Assembly: GCA_903953985.1 (NCBI GenBank)
Contig: CAJBLW010000441.1
Location: 1 to 15,915 of the forward strand
Direction of reading: 5' to 3'
Length of the DNA stretch: 15,915 nucleotides
Origin: an uncultured Burkholderiales bacterium
GTDB lineage: Bacteria; Pseudomonadota; Gammaproteobacteria; Burkholderiales; Burkholderiaceae_C
The stretch's first letter is position 1. Each line of letters starts with the position of its first letter. The notes below the pieces were generated by a model. It worked only from the letters and a program-made list of their open reading frames with translations. It did no database searches and was not told the DNA's origin. Of the stretch, positions 1 through 7,679 are shown one piece after another. A program made the position numbers and the translations under genes.

Positions 1-386
1 AGATCAAGGACACCAAAAACGCGCCCGATGCGACGGCAGACTGCACCCAACAACTGCAACGCCTGATGCCCAAAAACTTCATGGCCGCCACCCCGTGGCC
101 GCAGTTGCAGCACTGCGCCCGCTACCTCAAAGCCGTGACCCTGCGCCTCGATAAATACCGCGCCGACCCCACCCGCGACGCCCAGCGCCTGACCGAGCTG
201 AAACCGCAAGAGCAACGCTACTGGCGTCTGGTGGCCGAGCGCAAAGGCGCCCAAGACGCCCGCATGCTGGAGTTCCGCTGGCTACTTGAAGAGCTGCGCG
301 TGAGCTTCTTCGCACAAGAGCTGCGCACCCCTCAGCCGGTCAGCATCAAGCGGCTGGAGAAGGATTGGGGGCAGTTGAATCATTGA
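1..386 (+). CDS. hrpA: ATP-dependent RNA helicase HrpA, C-terminal end (5' truncated by window)
   Basis: Only the last 127 residues are present. The frame is open from base 3 to a TGA at 384-386. The sequence matches what I know of the C-terminal DUF3418 region of HrpA, a DEAH-box RNA helicase: the run MPKNFMAATPW near the start and the near-terminal ELRVSFFAQELRT followed by PVSIKRLEKDW are typical. No helicase motif is in the window, so the assignment rests on this tail alone. HrpA proteins are usually about 1,300 residues, so most of the gene lies upstream. The internal ATG at 66 is not a real start, because the homologous region continues upstream of it. The gene converges on ppc with an 82-bp gap, in which I found no good intrinsic terminator. 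Confidence 0.88.
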   Translation, partial: IKDTKNAPDATADCTQQLQRLMPKNFMAATPWPQLQHCARYLKAVTLRLDKYRADPTRDAQRLTELKPQEQRYWRLVAERKGAQDARMLEFRWLLEELRVSFFAQELRTPQPVSIKRLEKDWGQLNH

Positions 387-468
387 GGCTTTTGTCTTTG
401 AGCTTGAATTCGGAATCGTTTTTGCGCAAACGCCGGCAGTCAATGAGTGTGTAACGTTTGAAAGAGTG

Positions 469-3318
469 TCAGCCCGTGTTGCGCAGCCCCGCCGCGATAC
501 CGTTGATGCTGATGTGAATGCCGCGTTGCACGCGTTCGTCGGCCAAGCCTGCCCGGTAGCGGCGGATGAGTTCGACTTGCAGGTGGTGCAGCGGGTCGAT
601 GTAGGGGAAGCGGTGGCGAATGGACCGGTCCAGCGCCGGGTTGCTGGCCAAGCGGTTCTTTTCGCCCGTGATATGGGCCAGTGCATTGGTCGTGCGGTGC
701 CATTCTGCCTCGATGGCCGCAAAAATCTTCTTGCGCAGACGGCTGTCGCTGACCAGTTCGGCGTAGCGCGAGGCCAGGGCCAGATCGCTTTTGGCCAGCA
801 CCATGTCCATGTTGGACAGCAGGGTGCGAAAGAACGGCCACTGACGGTACATCTTTTGCAGTAAGGCCAGCGCGGCTTTGCGCTCGGCGGCTTCGGGCTT
901 GTCCAAAAAGGCGGCCACTGCCGATCCAAAACCCAGCCAGCCGGGTAAGGTCAGGCGGCACTGGCCCCAGCTGAAGCCCCAGGGAATGGCCCGCAGGTCT
1001 TCGATCTTTTGCAGCGCCTTGCGCGAGGCGGGACGCGATCCGATGTTCAGCTGCGCCAGTTCCTTGAGGGGCGTCGCACCAAAAAAGTAATCGGTGAAGC
1101 CGGGGGTCTCGTACACCAGGGCGCGGTAGGCGCCCATGCTGGCCTCGGACAGCTCGGCCGCCGCGTCCAGAAAGGCCCGGGGGGCGGGCTTGGTCGGTTG
1201 CAGCAGCGTGGCCTCCAACGTGGCGGCGACCAGGGTTTCGAGGTTGCGGCGACCAATCTCGGGGTTGGCGTATTTGGAGCCAATCACTTCGCCTTGCTCG
1301 GTCAGGCGGATCTGCCCACGCACAGTGCCCGGGGGCTGCGCCAGGATGGCCTGGTAGCTGGGGCCGCCGCCCCGGCCCACGGTACCGCCTCGGCCATGAA
1401 ACATGCGCAAGGTGATGCCGTGGCTACCTTTGAGCTGGTCAAACAGGGCCACCAAGGCGATTTCGGCACGGTACAGCTCCCAATTGCTGGTGAAGATGCC
1501 ACCGTCCTTGTTGCTGTCGGAGTAGCCCAGCATGATGTCTTGCTCGCCACCTGAGCGTGCAATCAGCGCGGCCACGCCTGGCAGGGCGTAGAAGTCGCGC
1601 ATGATGGGCGCGGCGTTGCGCAGGTCTTCGATGGTTTCAAACAGGGGCACCACGATCAGGTCGTTGTGCGCTTGCGCGTCCAGCGTGCTGCGCATCAGGC
1701 CCATTTCTTTTTGCAGCAGCAAGACCTCCAGCAAATCGCTCACGGTTTCGGTGTGGCTGATGATGTAGTGGCGTATCGCTTGCTTGCCAAAGGTGCTCAG
1801 CAAGTGTTTGGCTGTTTCAAAGATGGCCAGTTCAGACAAGGCGTGTGCGCTGTAATCGGCACCGGGCACGCGCAATGGGCGGGCGTCGTTCAGCAGGCCC
1901 AGCAGCAGGGCTTGTTTGGCGTGTTCGTCGAGCTGGCTGTAGTGTTTTTCCACGCGTGCAGTGGTCAGCAGCTCGGTCACCACGGCTTCGTGTTGGTCCG
2001 AGCTTTGGCGCAGGTCCACCGTGGCCAGATGAAAGCCAAACACCTCTACGGCCCGGATCAACGGATGCAGCCGCTGGGCGGCCAGGGCTTCGGCGTGGTG
2101 GCTGCGCAGAGAGGACTCGATCACGCGCAAATCGGCCAGAAATTCTTCGGCGCTGGCATAGGAGTTTTGCGGCGCCACGGCGTGGCGTGCGGCGTCACCG
2201 CCCGTGAGTTTTTTCAGAGTGGCGGCCAGGCGGGCGTACATGCCCGTGAGCGCCCGGCGGTAGGGCTCGTCCTGGCGGTGTTCGTTGGTGTCGGGTGAGT
2301 GCTCGGCCAAAGCAAGCATCTCGGGACCAAAGGGCACCAGCATGGCCGACAGTGACAGCTCGCTCCCCAAAAAATGCACTTCGGTGAGGTAGTGGCGCAG
2401 GGCCACGTCGCCTTGGCGGGTCAGGGCGTGTTCCAGCGTTTGCGCGGTCACGTTCGGGTTGCCGTCGCGGTCGCCGCCAATCCACTGGCCCATGCGCAAA
2501 AAGCTGGCAATCGGCTGGCCGGGCAGGGCCTGCTCGAGCTCGGCATAGAGCTTGGGGATTTCGCGCAAAAACGTGGCTTCGTAATAACTCAGTGCGTTTT
2601 CGATCTCGTCGGCCACGGTCAGTTTGGTAAATCGCAACAGGCGGGTTTGCCACAGCTGCATCACACGGGCGCGCATTTGCATTTCGTTGGCGGCCAGCTC
2701 TTTGGGGCTGAGTGCGTCTTTGGCGGCGTTGACGGCAGCGGCGCGGGCCTTGATGGCGTCACGCTCGGTCAGCAGGTGGGCGATGTCGCGCTCGGCGTCC
2801 AGAATGCTTTTTCGTTGCACTTCTGTCGGGTGGGCTGTGAGCACCGGCGAAACAAAACTGGTGGCCAGCATGTCCGATATGTTTTTGGGCGTGATGCCCG
2901 CCCAGCGCAATCTTTGCAAGGCCACGTCGATGCTGCCTTCTTGCGTGTGGCCCGCACGCTCATGGATGGCGCGGCGGCGGATGTGGTGGCGGTCTTCGGC
3001 CAAATTGGCCAAGTGGCTGAAATAGGTGAAGGCGCGGATCACGCTCACAGCGCGGTCGCCCGGCAGGCTTTTGAGCAGTTTTTTCAGGGCCTTGTCGGCT
3101 TCGTGGTCGGCGTCGCGCCTGAAAGCCACCGAGAGTTTGCGGATTTGCTCGACCAGCTCATAAGCCTCGGGGCCTTCTTGTACCCGAATCACATCGCCCA
3201 GAATGCGGCCCAACAAGCGGATGTCTTCGACCAGGGGCCGCTCGCTGTCGCGTTTTTCTCGGATGCTGCTGGCGGGTTTGGCGGGGGGCAAGGCATGGTC
3301 TGGCGTGGCCTGTTTCAT
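469..3318 (-). CDS. ppc: Phosphoenolpyruvate carboxylase
   Basis: Cytoplasmic enzyme that adds bicarbonate to phosphoenolpyruvate to give oxaloacetate, refilling the TCA cycle. With the start at 3318 the protein has 949 residues, normal for bacterial PEPC. Visible signatures are VLTAHPTEVQRKS with the catalytic His at residue 163, GGDRDGNPNV at 281-290, GYSDSNKDGG at 598-607, the glycine/arginine loop FHGRGGTVGRGGG from about 639, and the family-typical C-terminus ISINGIAAGLRNTG. The frame stays open 43 codons further upstream (to 3447), but that extension (rich in Ser, His, Gly, Pro) looks unlike PEPC, whereas MKQATPDHAL leading into the conserved ERPLVEDIRLLGRILGDV looks like the real N-terminus. 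No strong ribosome site precedes 3318, so the start is probable rather than certain. It is divergent from hemC. All expected active-site motifs are present; it appears intact. Confidence 0.97.
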   Translation of the reverse strand: MKQATPDHALPPAKPASSIREKRDSERPLVEDIRLLGRILGDVIRVQEGPEAYELVEQIRKLSVAFRRDADHEADKALKKLLKSLPGDRAVSVIRAFTYFSHLANLAEDRHHIRRRAIHERAGHTQEGSIDVALQRLRWAGITPKNISDMLATSFVSPVLTAHPTEVQRKSILDAERDIAHLLTERDAIKARAAAVNAAKDALSPKELAANEMQMRARVMQLWQTRLLRFTKLTVADEIENALSYYEATFLREIPKLYAELEQALPGQPIASFLRMGQWIGGDRDGNPNVTAQTLEHALTRQGDVALRHYLTEVHFLGSELSLSAMLVPFGPEMLALAEHSPDTNEHRQDEPYRRALTGMYARLAATLKKLTGGDAARHAVAPQNSYASAEEFLADLRVIESSLRSHHAEALAAQRLHPLIRAVEVFGFHLATVDLRQSSDQHEAVVTELLTTARVEKHYSQLDEHAKQALLLGLLNDARPLRVPGADYSAHALSELAIFETAKHLLSTFGKQAIRHYIISHTETVSDLLEVLLLQKEMGLMRSTLDAQAHNDLIVVPLFETIEDLRNAAPIMRDFYALPGVAALIARSGGEQDIMLGYSDSNKDGGIFTSNWELYRAEIALVALFDQLKGSHGITLRMFHGRGGTVGRGGGPSYQAILAQPPGTVRGQIRLTEQGEVIGSKYANPEIGRRNLETLVAATLEATLLQPTKPAPRAFLDAAAELSEASMGAYRALVYETPGFTDYFFGATPLKELAQLNIGSRPASRKALQKIEDLRAIPWGFSWGQCRLTLPGWLGFGSAVAAFLDKPEAAERKAALALLQKMYRQWPFFRTLLSNMDMVLAKSDLALASRYAELVSDSRLRKKIFAAIEAEWHRTTNALAHITGEKNRLASNPALDRSIRHRFPYIDPLHHLQVELIRRYRAGLADERVQRGIHISINGIAAGLRNTG

Positions 3319-3482
3319 CGTGTACTGGGGCTGAGGATGTGAAAGTCCGGGTGCATTGGTTGCACAGCCGTGTGAATGGGGGGTGTCAATGCCCCTTGAT
3401 GCCATGCTAGCATCGACGGCAAAGACAAAATGACCACTTGATTTCATTTTAATGGGGTCAAAATATTTTCAGGAAACCTGCC
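3319..3482. promoter_or_regulatory. Divergent ppc/hemC spacer with candidate promoter elements
   Basis: This spacer must hold the promoters of ppc (-) and the hem block (+). The hemC-proximal part, 3421-3470, is clearly richer in A and T than its surroundings. For hemC, TTTAAT at 3448-3453 matches the -10 consensus at 5 of 6 positions but has no good -35; alternatively TTGATT at 3438-3443 lies 17 bp before the weak AAATAT at 3461-3466. For ppc, a perfect TTGACA lies on the minus strand at 3389-3384, but the hexamer 17 bp downstream is a poor -10. A perfect palindrome ATGCTAGCAT lies at 3404-3413 and a small stem GTGCA/TGCAC at 3351-3365. These are sequence matches only, with no evidence of use. 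Confidence 0.4.
3471..3476 (+). promoter_or_regulatory. Ribosome binding site of hemC (supports GTG start)
   Basis: AGGAAA ends 6 nt before the GTG at 3483. No ATG in this frame fits the conserved N-terminus better, so this site decides the GTG start. Confidence 0.7.
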
Positions 3483-4403
3483 GTGACCGAGACCACCCAG
3501 CCCGCCATCGTCATCGCCACCCGTGAGAGCCGTTTGGCTTTGTGGCAAGCCGAACATGTCAAATCCTTGCTGGAGGGGTTGGGATGCAATGTCAAGTTGC
3601 TGGGTATGACCACCCAAGGCGACCAAATTCTGGATCGCAGCCTTTCCAAGGTCGGTGGCAAAGGCCTGTTTGTCAAGGAACTCGAAGTGGCGCTGCAAGA
3701 GGGCCATGCCGACATCGCGGTGCATTCGCTCAAGGACGTGCCCATGGACATGCCCGAGGGCTTTGAGCTGGCCTGCGTGATGGAGCGCGAAGATCCGCGC
3801 GACGCCTGGGTCTCGCCGCAATACGCCCGCCTGGAAGATTTGCCCCAGGGTGCGGTGGTGGGCACGTCGAGTCTGCGCCGCACCGTGCTGCTGCGAGCCT
3901 TGCGCCCCGACCTGAAAATCGAGCCCCTGCGCGGCAACCTGGACACCCGCCTGCGCAAACTCGACGAAGGCCAGTACGCGGGCATTGTTCTGGCGGCTGC
4001 GGGCCTCAAGCGCCTGGAGATGAGCGAGCGGATTCGCCATATTTTTGAAACCGATCAAATGCTGCCCGCCGCTGGGCAGGGCGCATTGGGCATTGAAATC
4101 CGCAGCGACCGGGCCGATTTACGCGCCCTGCTGGCGCCGCTGGCCGATGCGCCGTCGTGGCGGCGCGTGGCGGCCGAGCGAGCGGTGAGCCGCGCCATGG
4201 GCGGCAGCTGCTCCATGCCTTTGGCGGCGCACGCCACCATCGAGGACGGTGGTGTGCTCAAGCTGCAAGCGGCTTGGGGTGACCCGGAAGGTGCGACCAC
4301 CTTGGTCACGGCCGATGCGCAAGCCAGCACCGATGGCCTGCTAGCCGCCGAGGCACTGGGCCTGAGCGTGGCGCAAGCTTTGCGCGACGGCGGCGCACAT
4401 TGA
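3483..4403 (+). CDS. hemC: Hydroxymethylbilane synthase (porphobilinogen deaminase)
   Basis: Cytoplasmic enzyme that joins four porphobilinogen molecules into hydroxymethylbilane, the linear precursor of heme and other tetrapyrroles. The protein has 306 residues, a normal length. Key features are ATRESRLALWQAEHV near residue 12, HSLKD with the catalytic Asp at residue 85, the substrate-binding TSSLRR at 128-133, RGNLDTRLRKL at 150-160, and GGSCSMPLAAHA, where Cys243 should carry the dipyrromethane cofactor. It starts with GTG behind a good ribosome site. Its TGA at 4401-4403 lies just before the hemD ATG at 4418, so the two are almost certainly co-transcribed. Nothing appears missing or damaged. 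Confidence 0.98.
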   Translation: MTETTQPAIVIATRESRLALWQAEHVKSLLEGLGCNVKLLGMTTQGDQILDRSLSKVGGKGLFVKELEVALQEGHADIAVHSLKDVPMDMPEGFELACVMEREDPRDAWVSPQYARLEDLPQGAVVGTSSLRRTVLLRALRPDLKIEPLRGNLDTRLRKLDEGQYAGIVLAAAGLKRLEMSERIRHIFETDQMLPAAGQGALGIEIRSDRADLRALLAPLADAPSWRRVAAERAVSRAMGGSCSMPLAAHATIEDGGVLKLQAAWGDPEGATTLVTADAQASTDGLLAAEALGLSVAQALRDGGAH

Positions 4404-4417
4404 GGTCTGGCGCTGAC

Positions 4418-5242
4418 ATGGCGTTGGCGTCTTCAGGTTCTTTGGCCCCTGCCCCTTGGCGGGTGATCGTGACCCGACCCGAGCGTGAGGCCCGGGCTTG
4501 GGCCGAGGCCTTGCAGGCGCGGGGCGTGGTGTGTGACATCCTGCCCCTGATTGAGATTGCCGCCTTGCCAGAAACTTCTGCGCTGGTGCAGGCTTGGCAG
4601 GCGGTGCCTGGTCATTTGGCGGTGATGTTTGTCAGTGCAAATGCAGTGCGTTTTTTCATGGCGACACGGCCGATGGGCCTGGATTTTTCTGGATGCCGTG
4701 CGTGGTCTACCGGCCCGGGCACCCGCACCGCTTTGCTCGAGGCGGGTTGGCCTGAGGGCCTGATCGACTCGCCCGACGTGGGGGCGCCTCAGTTCGATTC
4801 GGAAGCCTTGTGGGCTTTGGTGGCTGAGCGAACTCAGGCGGCGGTAGCCGCTTCCATTGCCAGGCCCTCCGTGTTGATTGTGCGCGGGACGGACGCTGGG
4901 GGCGAGTTGGCTGGACGAGATTGGCTGGCGATGCAGCTGGAAGGTGCCGGCGTACATGTGCTGCAAACGGTTGCCTACTCTCGCTTGGCTCCTCGGTTGA
5001 CGCCTGCGCAACTCAACCTGGCGCGGCAGGCAGCCTGCGATGGCAGCGCTTGGTTGTTCAGCAGTTCCGAGGCGGCACAACACCTTTTGCAGGTCTGCCA
5101 TGACCTGCCTTTGTCGCAGGCGCGAGCGCTGGCCACCCACCCGCGCATTGCCCAGCGGCTGCTGCCGTTGGGTTGGGGGCGGGTGGATCTGGTGCCTGCG
5201 GGCGTGGACGCACAAGCTCAGTCGATAAAATCGCTGTTATGA
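4418..5242 (+). CDS. hemD: Uroporphyrinogen-III synthase
   Basis: Converts hydroxymethylbilane to uroporphyrinogen III, with ring closure and inversion of ring D; it takes the HemC product directly. The family is poorly conserved in sequence, but the usual landmarks are here: WRVIVTRPEREARAW near residue 14, VMFVSANAVRFF at 69-80, SVLIVRGTDAGGEL at 151-164, and WLFSSSEAAQHL at 212-223. Length from the ATG at 4418 is 274 residues, normal. A TTG at 4400 in the same frame would add six residues and overlap the hemC stop; GAGG at 4402-4405 is 12 nt before the ATG, which makes the ATG the likelier start. Its stop overlaps the next start as ATGA at 5239-5242, suggesting translational coupling to hemX. 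Position after hemC strongly supports the call. Confidence 0.94.
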   Translation: MALASSGSLAPAPWRVIVTRPEREARAWAEALQARGVVCDILPLIEIAALPETSALVQAWQAVPGHLAVMFVSANAVRFFMATRPMGLDFSGCRAWSTGPGTRTALLEAGWPEGLIDSPDVGAPQFDSEALWALVAERTQAAVAASIARPSVLIVRGTDAGGELAGRDWLAMQLEGAGVHVLQTVAYSRLAPRLTPAQLNLARQAACDGSAWLFSSSEAAQHLLQVCHDLPLSQARALATHPRIAQRLLPLGWGRVDLVPAGVDAQAQSIKSLL

Positions 5243-6306
5243 CCACCCCTAACAACGCTGACTTCCAAGCTGAACCGAAGGCTCAGCCAGTGCCTGAGAC
5301 GGCTACGGCATTGACGTCAGCGCAGCACTACCGCTGGCTTGTGGCCCTGGCGGGGGCTGTTGCCGTGATCGCCCTGCTGGTGTCGCTGCTGCTGTGGCAA
5401 AAGCTTTCGCGTATTCAGGAACAATTGGCTCGTCAAAGCGCCGATACGGGTTTGCAGGCATTGGAGGCCAAAACCTGGGCAAAGCAGGCGCAGGAAACGG
5501 TTCAAGACAGCACCGCCCGCGTCTCGCTCATGGAGGCTCGCCTGTCCGAGGTGGCCTTGCAACGCACCCAACTGGAAGATTTGATGCAAAGCTTGTCGCG
5601 CTCGCGCGATGAAACTTTGGTGGTGGACATCGAGTCTGCCCTGCGCTTCGCTCAGCAGCAAGCCCAGATGACGGGCAGTACCGAGCCTTTGTTGGCGGCC
5701 TTGCAGTCGGCCCAAAAACGGGTACAGCGTGCCGCCCAGCCGCGCCTGACGCCCGTGTCGCGGGCCCTCGAAAATGACCTGGAGCGCCTGAAAAATCTGC
5801 CCGCCTTTGACATACCCAGTTTGATGGTCAAACTTGACGATGGGGTCGCTTTGGTTGAAGGTTTGACACTGGCCAACACCGCCCGTGCCTCGCAAAGCCA
5901 GATCCGCCAGCAGGATGAAGTCATGGGTGCCCAAACGCCGCCCACTTGGTGGATGTCCTTCCTGACACGCATGGGCGACCAGATCAAGAGTTTGGTGCGG
6001 GTCAGCAGTATTGAGGCGCCCGAGGCGGCTTTGATCTCGCCCGAACAGGCTTTTTTCTTGCGTGAAAACCTCAAACTCAAAATGCTCAATGCCCGCCTGG
6101 GCTTGCTGGCGCGGCAAAAAGAGGGCGTGCGCAATGATTTGGGGGCCGCTGCTGTGTTGGTGCGTCGCTATGCTGAGCCCCAATCGCGGCGAACCACCCA
6201 GTTGCTGCAGTTGCTGGAACAAACCAGCGAGCAGGTACGCACGGCCGAGTTGCCGCGCATCGAAGCTTCGCTGACAGCGCTGAACACCGCTGCGGCAGGA
6301 AGGTAA
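5239..6306 (+). CDS. hemX: HemX-family membrane protein (often mislabelled uroporphyrinogen-III C-methyltransferase)
   Basis: A 355-residue single-pass inner-membrane protein. A short hydrophilic N-terminus is followed by a transmembrane segment at about 32-53 (WLVALAGAVAVIALLVSLLL), a charged, Gln-rich likely coiled coil at about 54-120, and a helical periplasmic domain. LRFAQQQAQM at 135-144 and LRENLKLKMLNARLGLL at 274-290 resemble the HemX family (PF04375). The family is frequently annotated as a methyltransferase because of its location, but I see no SAM-binding motif and infer no methyltransferase activity; its exact role is unresolved. The start is the ATG of the ATGA overlap with hemD, with no visible ribosome site of its own. 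A TAAAAT at 5226-5231 resembles a -10 box, but a fitting -35 is weak. Stop TAA at 6304 lies 5 bp before hemY. Confidence 0.9.
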   Translation: MTTPNNADFQAEPKAQPVPETATALTSAQHYRWLVALAGAVAVIALLVSLLLWQKLSRIQEQLARQSADTGLQALEAKTWAKQAQETVQDSTARVSLMEARLSEVALQRTQLEDLMQSLSRSRDETLVVDIESALRFAQQQAQMTGSTEPLLAALQSAQKRVQRAAQPRLTPVSRALENDLERLKNLPAFDIPSLMVKLDDGVALVEGLTLANTARASQSQIRQQDEVMGAQTPPTWWMSFLTRMGDQIKSLVRVSSIEAPEAALISPEQAFFLRENLKLKMLNARLGLLARQKEGVRNDLGAAAVLVRRYAEPQSRRTTQLLQLLEQTSEQVRTAELPRIEASLTALNTAAAGR

Positions 6307-6311
6307 ACCCG

Positions 6312-7607
6312 ATGCGCGCTGCCTTGTGGCTGATTACCTTGTTTGCCTTGGCGGCTGCAGGGGCCTGGTTGGCAGGTAACAACCAGGGGACGGTGACGTT
6401 GTTTTTGTTTCCGCATCGGATAGACGTTTCACTGAACCTTGCTTTTCTGGTCGTTTTGTCAGTGGTGCTTTTGGTGGTTTTGGCGCAGCGTGCACTTGAA
6501 GCGTTTTTGGCTTTGCCTAAACGAGCGCAACGCTGGCGTCTGCAGCAAAAAGAGCGGGCCAGCCATGCGGCTTTGCTCGATTCGATGGGCCATTTGATGG
6601 CGGGGCGGTACTTGCGGGCACGCAAGGCCGCCGAGGAGACACTTTCCAAAGAAACCCTGTTGCAGGCCTCGGGTGTCGTGCTGGACCATGCGGTGTCTTT
6701 GCGCTCGCTGGCCCATGTCATGGCCGCTGAGGCCAGCCACGCTTTGCAGGACAGGGCCCAAAGGCAACAGCACTTGGACCAAGCCCTGGCGCAGGTGCAA
6801 GCGAGCTCTGGGGCCGAGCGCCAAACCTTGCTCGAGGGCGTTCAGCTGCGCGCTGCCAGGTGGTCTCTCGACGACCGTGATGCCAAGGCCAGTCTGGACC
6901 GACTCCGCGCCTTGCCCCCCGCTGTGGGTCGTCGCATGGCGGCCATGAGGCTGCAGCTCAAGGCGGCCCGATTGGCAGGTCAGCCAGCGCAGGCCCTGGA
7001 AACCGCCAGTTTGTTGGCCAAGCACCGTGCGTTTTCTCCGGAGGCAGCCGAGAGTCTGGTGACCCGCCTCATTTTGGAATTGTTGGATCAGACACATGAT
7101 GCCGATGCCTTGCTGCGCGTCTGGAAGGGCCTGTCCCCTGGTCAAAGGCTGATGCCTCTGGTGGCGGCCGAGGCTGCCTTGCGTTGGTTGCAGCTCGGCG
7201 GCCCTGCCGGGACGGCACGAATTTGGCTGCAAGAACTGTGGATTCCCATGCAAGCCACTCCCCCGACTTGGTCAGATGCGCAGTTGTTTCGCGTGGTTCA
7301 GGCCTTGGAGGCGTGCTTGCCTGACCTGGAAGCCGAGGACGCCTTTGTCTGGTTGTCCCGGATGGAAAGCGCACAACAGTCGCGGCCGAGGGCCGCACAT
7401 CTGCAATACCTGACTGGCATGCTGTGCTTGCGCCAGCGCCTGTGGGGCAAGGCCCAAAGCCTGCTGGGTCAGGCTGTTAAAAACCTGCAAACTCCGATGC
7501 TTCAACGCAAAGCCTGGATCGCCTTGGCCGAATTGGCCGAGCAGCGCCAGGATCCGCTGGCGGCGGCCGCTGCCTGGAAGGAAGCCGCAAAGGTATCAAA
7601 GGACTGA
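6312..7607 (+). CDS. hemY: HemY-family membrane TPR protein
   Basis: A 431-residue protein with two N-terminal hydrophobic segments, about residues 3-21 and 41-59, matching the HemY N-terminal domain (PF07219); between them lies the short GNNQGTVTLFLFP stretch typical of the family. The rest is an Ala/Leu-rich helical region with tetratricopeptide-like character, for example HLQYLTGMLCLRQRLWGKAQ and KAWIALAELAEQRQDPLAAA near the end. This is the enterobacterial-type HemY of the hemCDXY operon, not the Bacillus HemY that is protoporphyrinogen oxidase. Its biochemical role is not settled. The ATG at 6312 is preceded by a strong AGGAAGG at 6297-6303, 8 nt away, inside the end of hemX. It is the last gene of the block, followed at once by a terminator. 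Confidence 0.92.
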   Translation: MRAALWLITLFALAAAGAWLAGNNQGTVTLFLFPHRIDVSLNLAFLVVLSVVLLVVLAQRALEAFLALPKRAQRWRLQQKERASHAALLDSMGHLMAGRYLRARKAAEETLSKETLLQASGVVLDHAVSLRSLAHVMAAEASHALQDRAQRQQHLDQALAQVQASSGAERQTLLEGVQLRAARWSLDDRDAKASLDRLRALPPAVGRRMAAMRLQLKAARLAGQPAQALETASLLAKHRAFSPEAAESLVTRLILELLDQTHDADALLRVWKGLSPGQRLMPLVAAEAALRWLQLGGPAGTARIWLQELWIPMQATPPTWSDAQLFRVVQALEACLPDLEAEDAFVWLSRMESAQQSRPRAAHLQYLTGMLCLRQRLWGKAQSLLGQAVKNLQTPMLQRKAWIALAELAEQRQDPLAAAAAWKEAAKVSKD

Positions 7608-7623
7608 AGCGCGAACAGGCAGA

Positions 7624-7651
7624 AAAAAACCGGGCCTGAGCCCGGTTTTTT
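7624..7651. terminator. Bidirectional intrinsic terminator between hemY and rne
   Basis: A perfect inverted repeat: AAAAAACCGGGC at 7624-7635, loop CTGA, then GCCCGGTTTTTT at 7640-7651. The GC core is 6 bp and each strand ends in a run of six T. It lies 16 bp after the hemY stop and 28 bp from the rne stop, so it can end transcription from both sides. Confidence 0.93.
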
Positions 7652-7679
7652 CATGGCGCTTTCGCGCGCTTGGTGCAAA

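Noticed and set aside
417..432. CGTTT/AAACG inverted repeat in the hrpA/ppc gap as a terminator
   Set aside because: Only 5 bp, AT-containing and lacking a T run after the stem on either strand.
2374..3342. 322-codon open frame antisense to ppc
   Set aside because: It mirrors a fully conserved PEPC gene; its translation is low in motifs and rich in residues expected from reverse-complemented GC-rich codons.
5239..6306. HemX as a true uroporphyrinogen-III methyltransferase
   Set aside because: No SAM-binding glycine-rich motif or CysG/SirA-type sequence; a transmembrane segment and coiled coil fit HemX instead.
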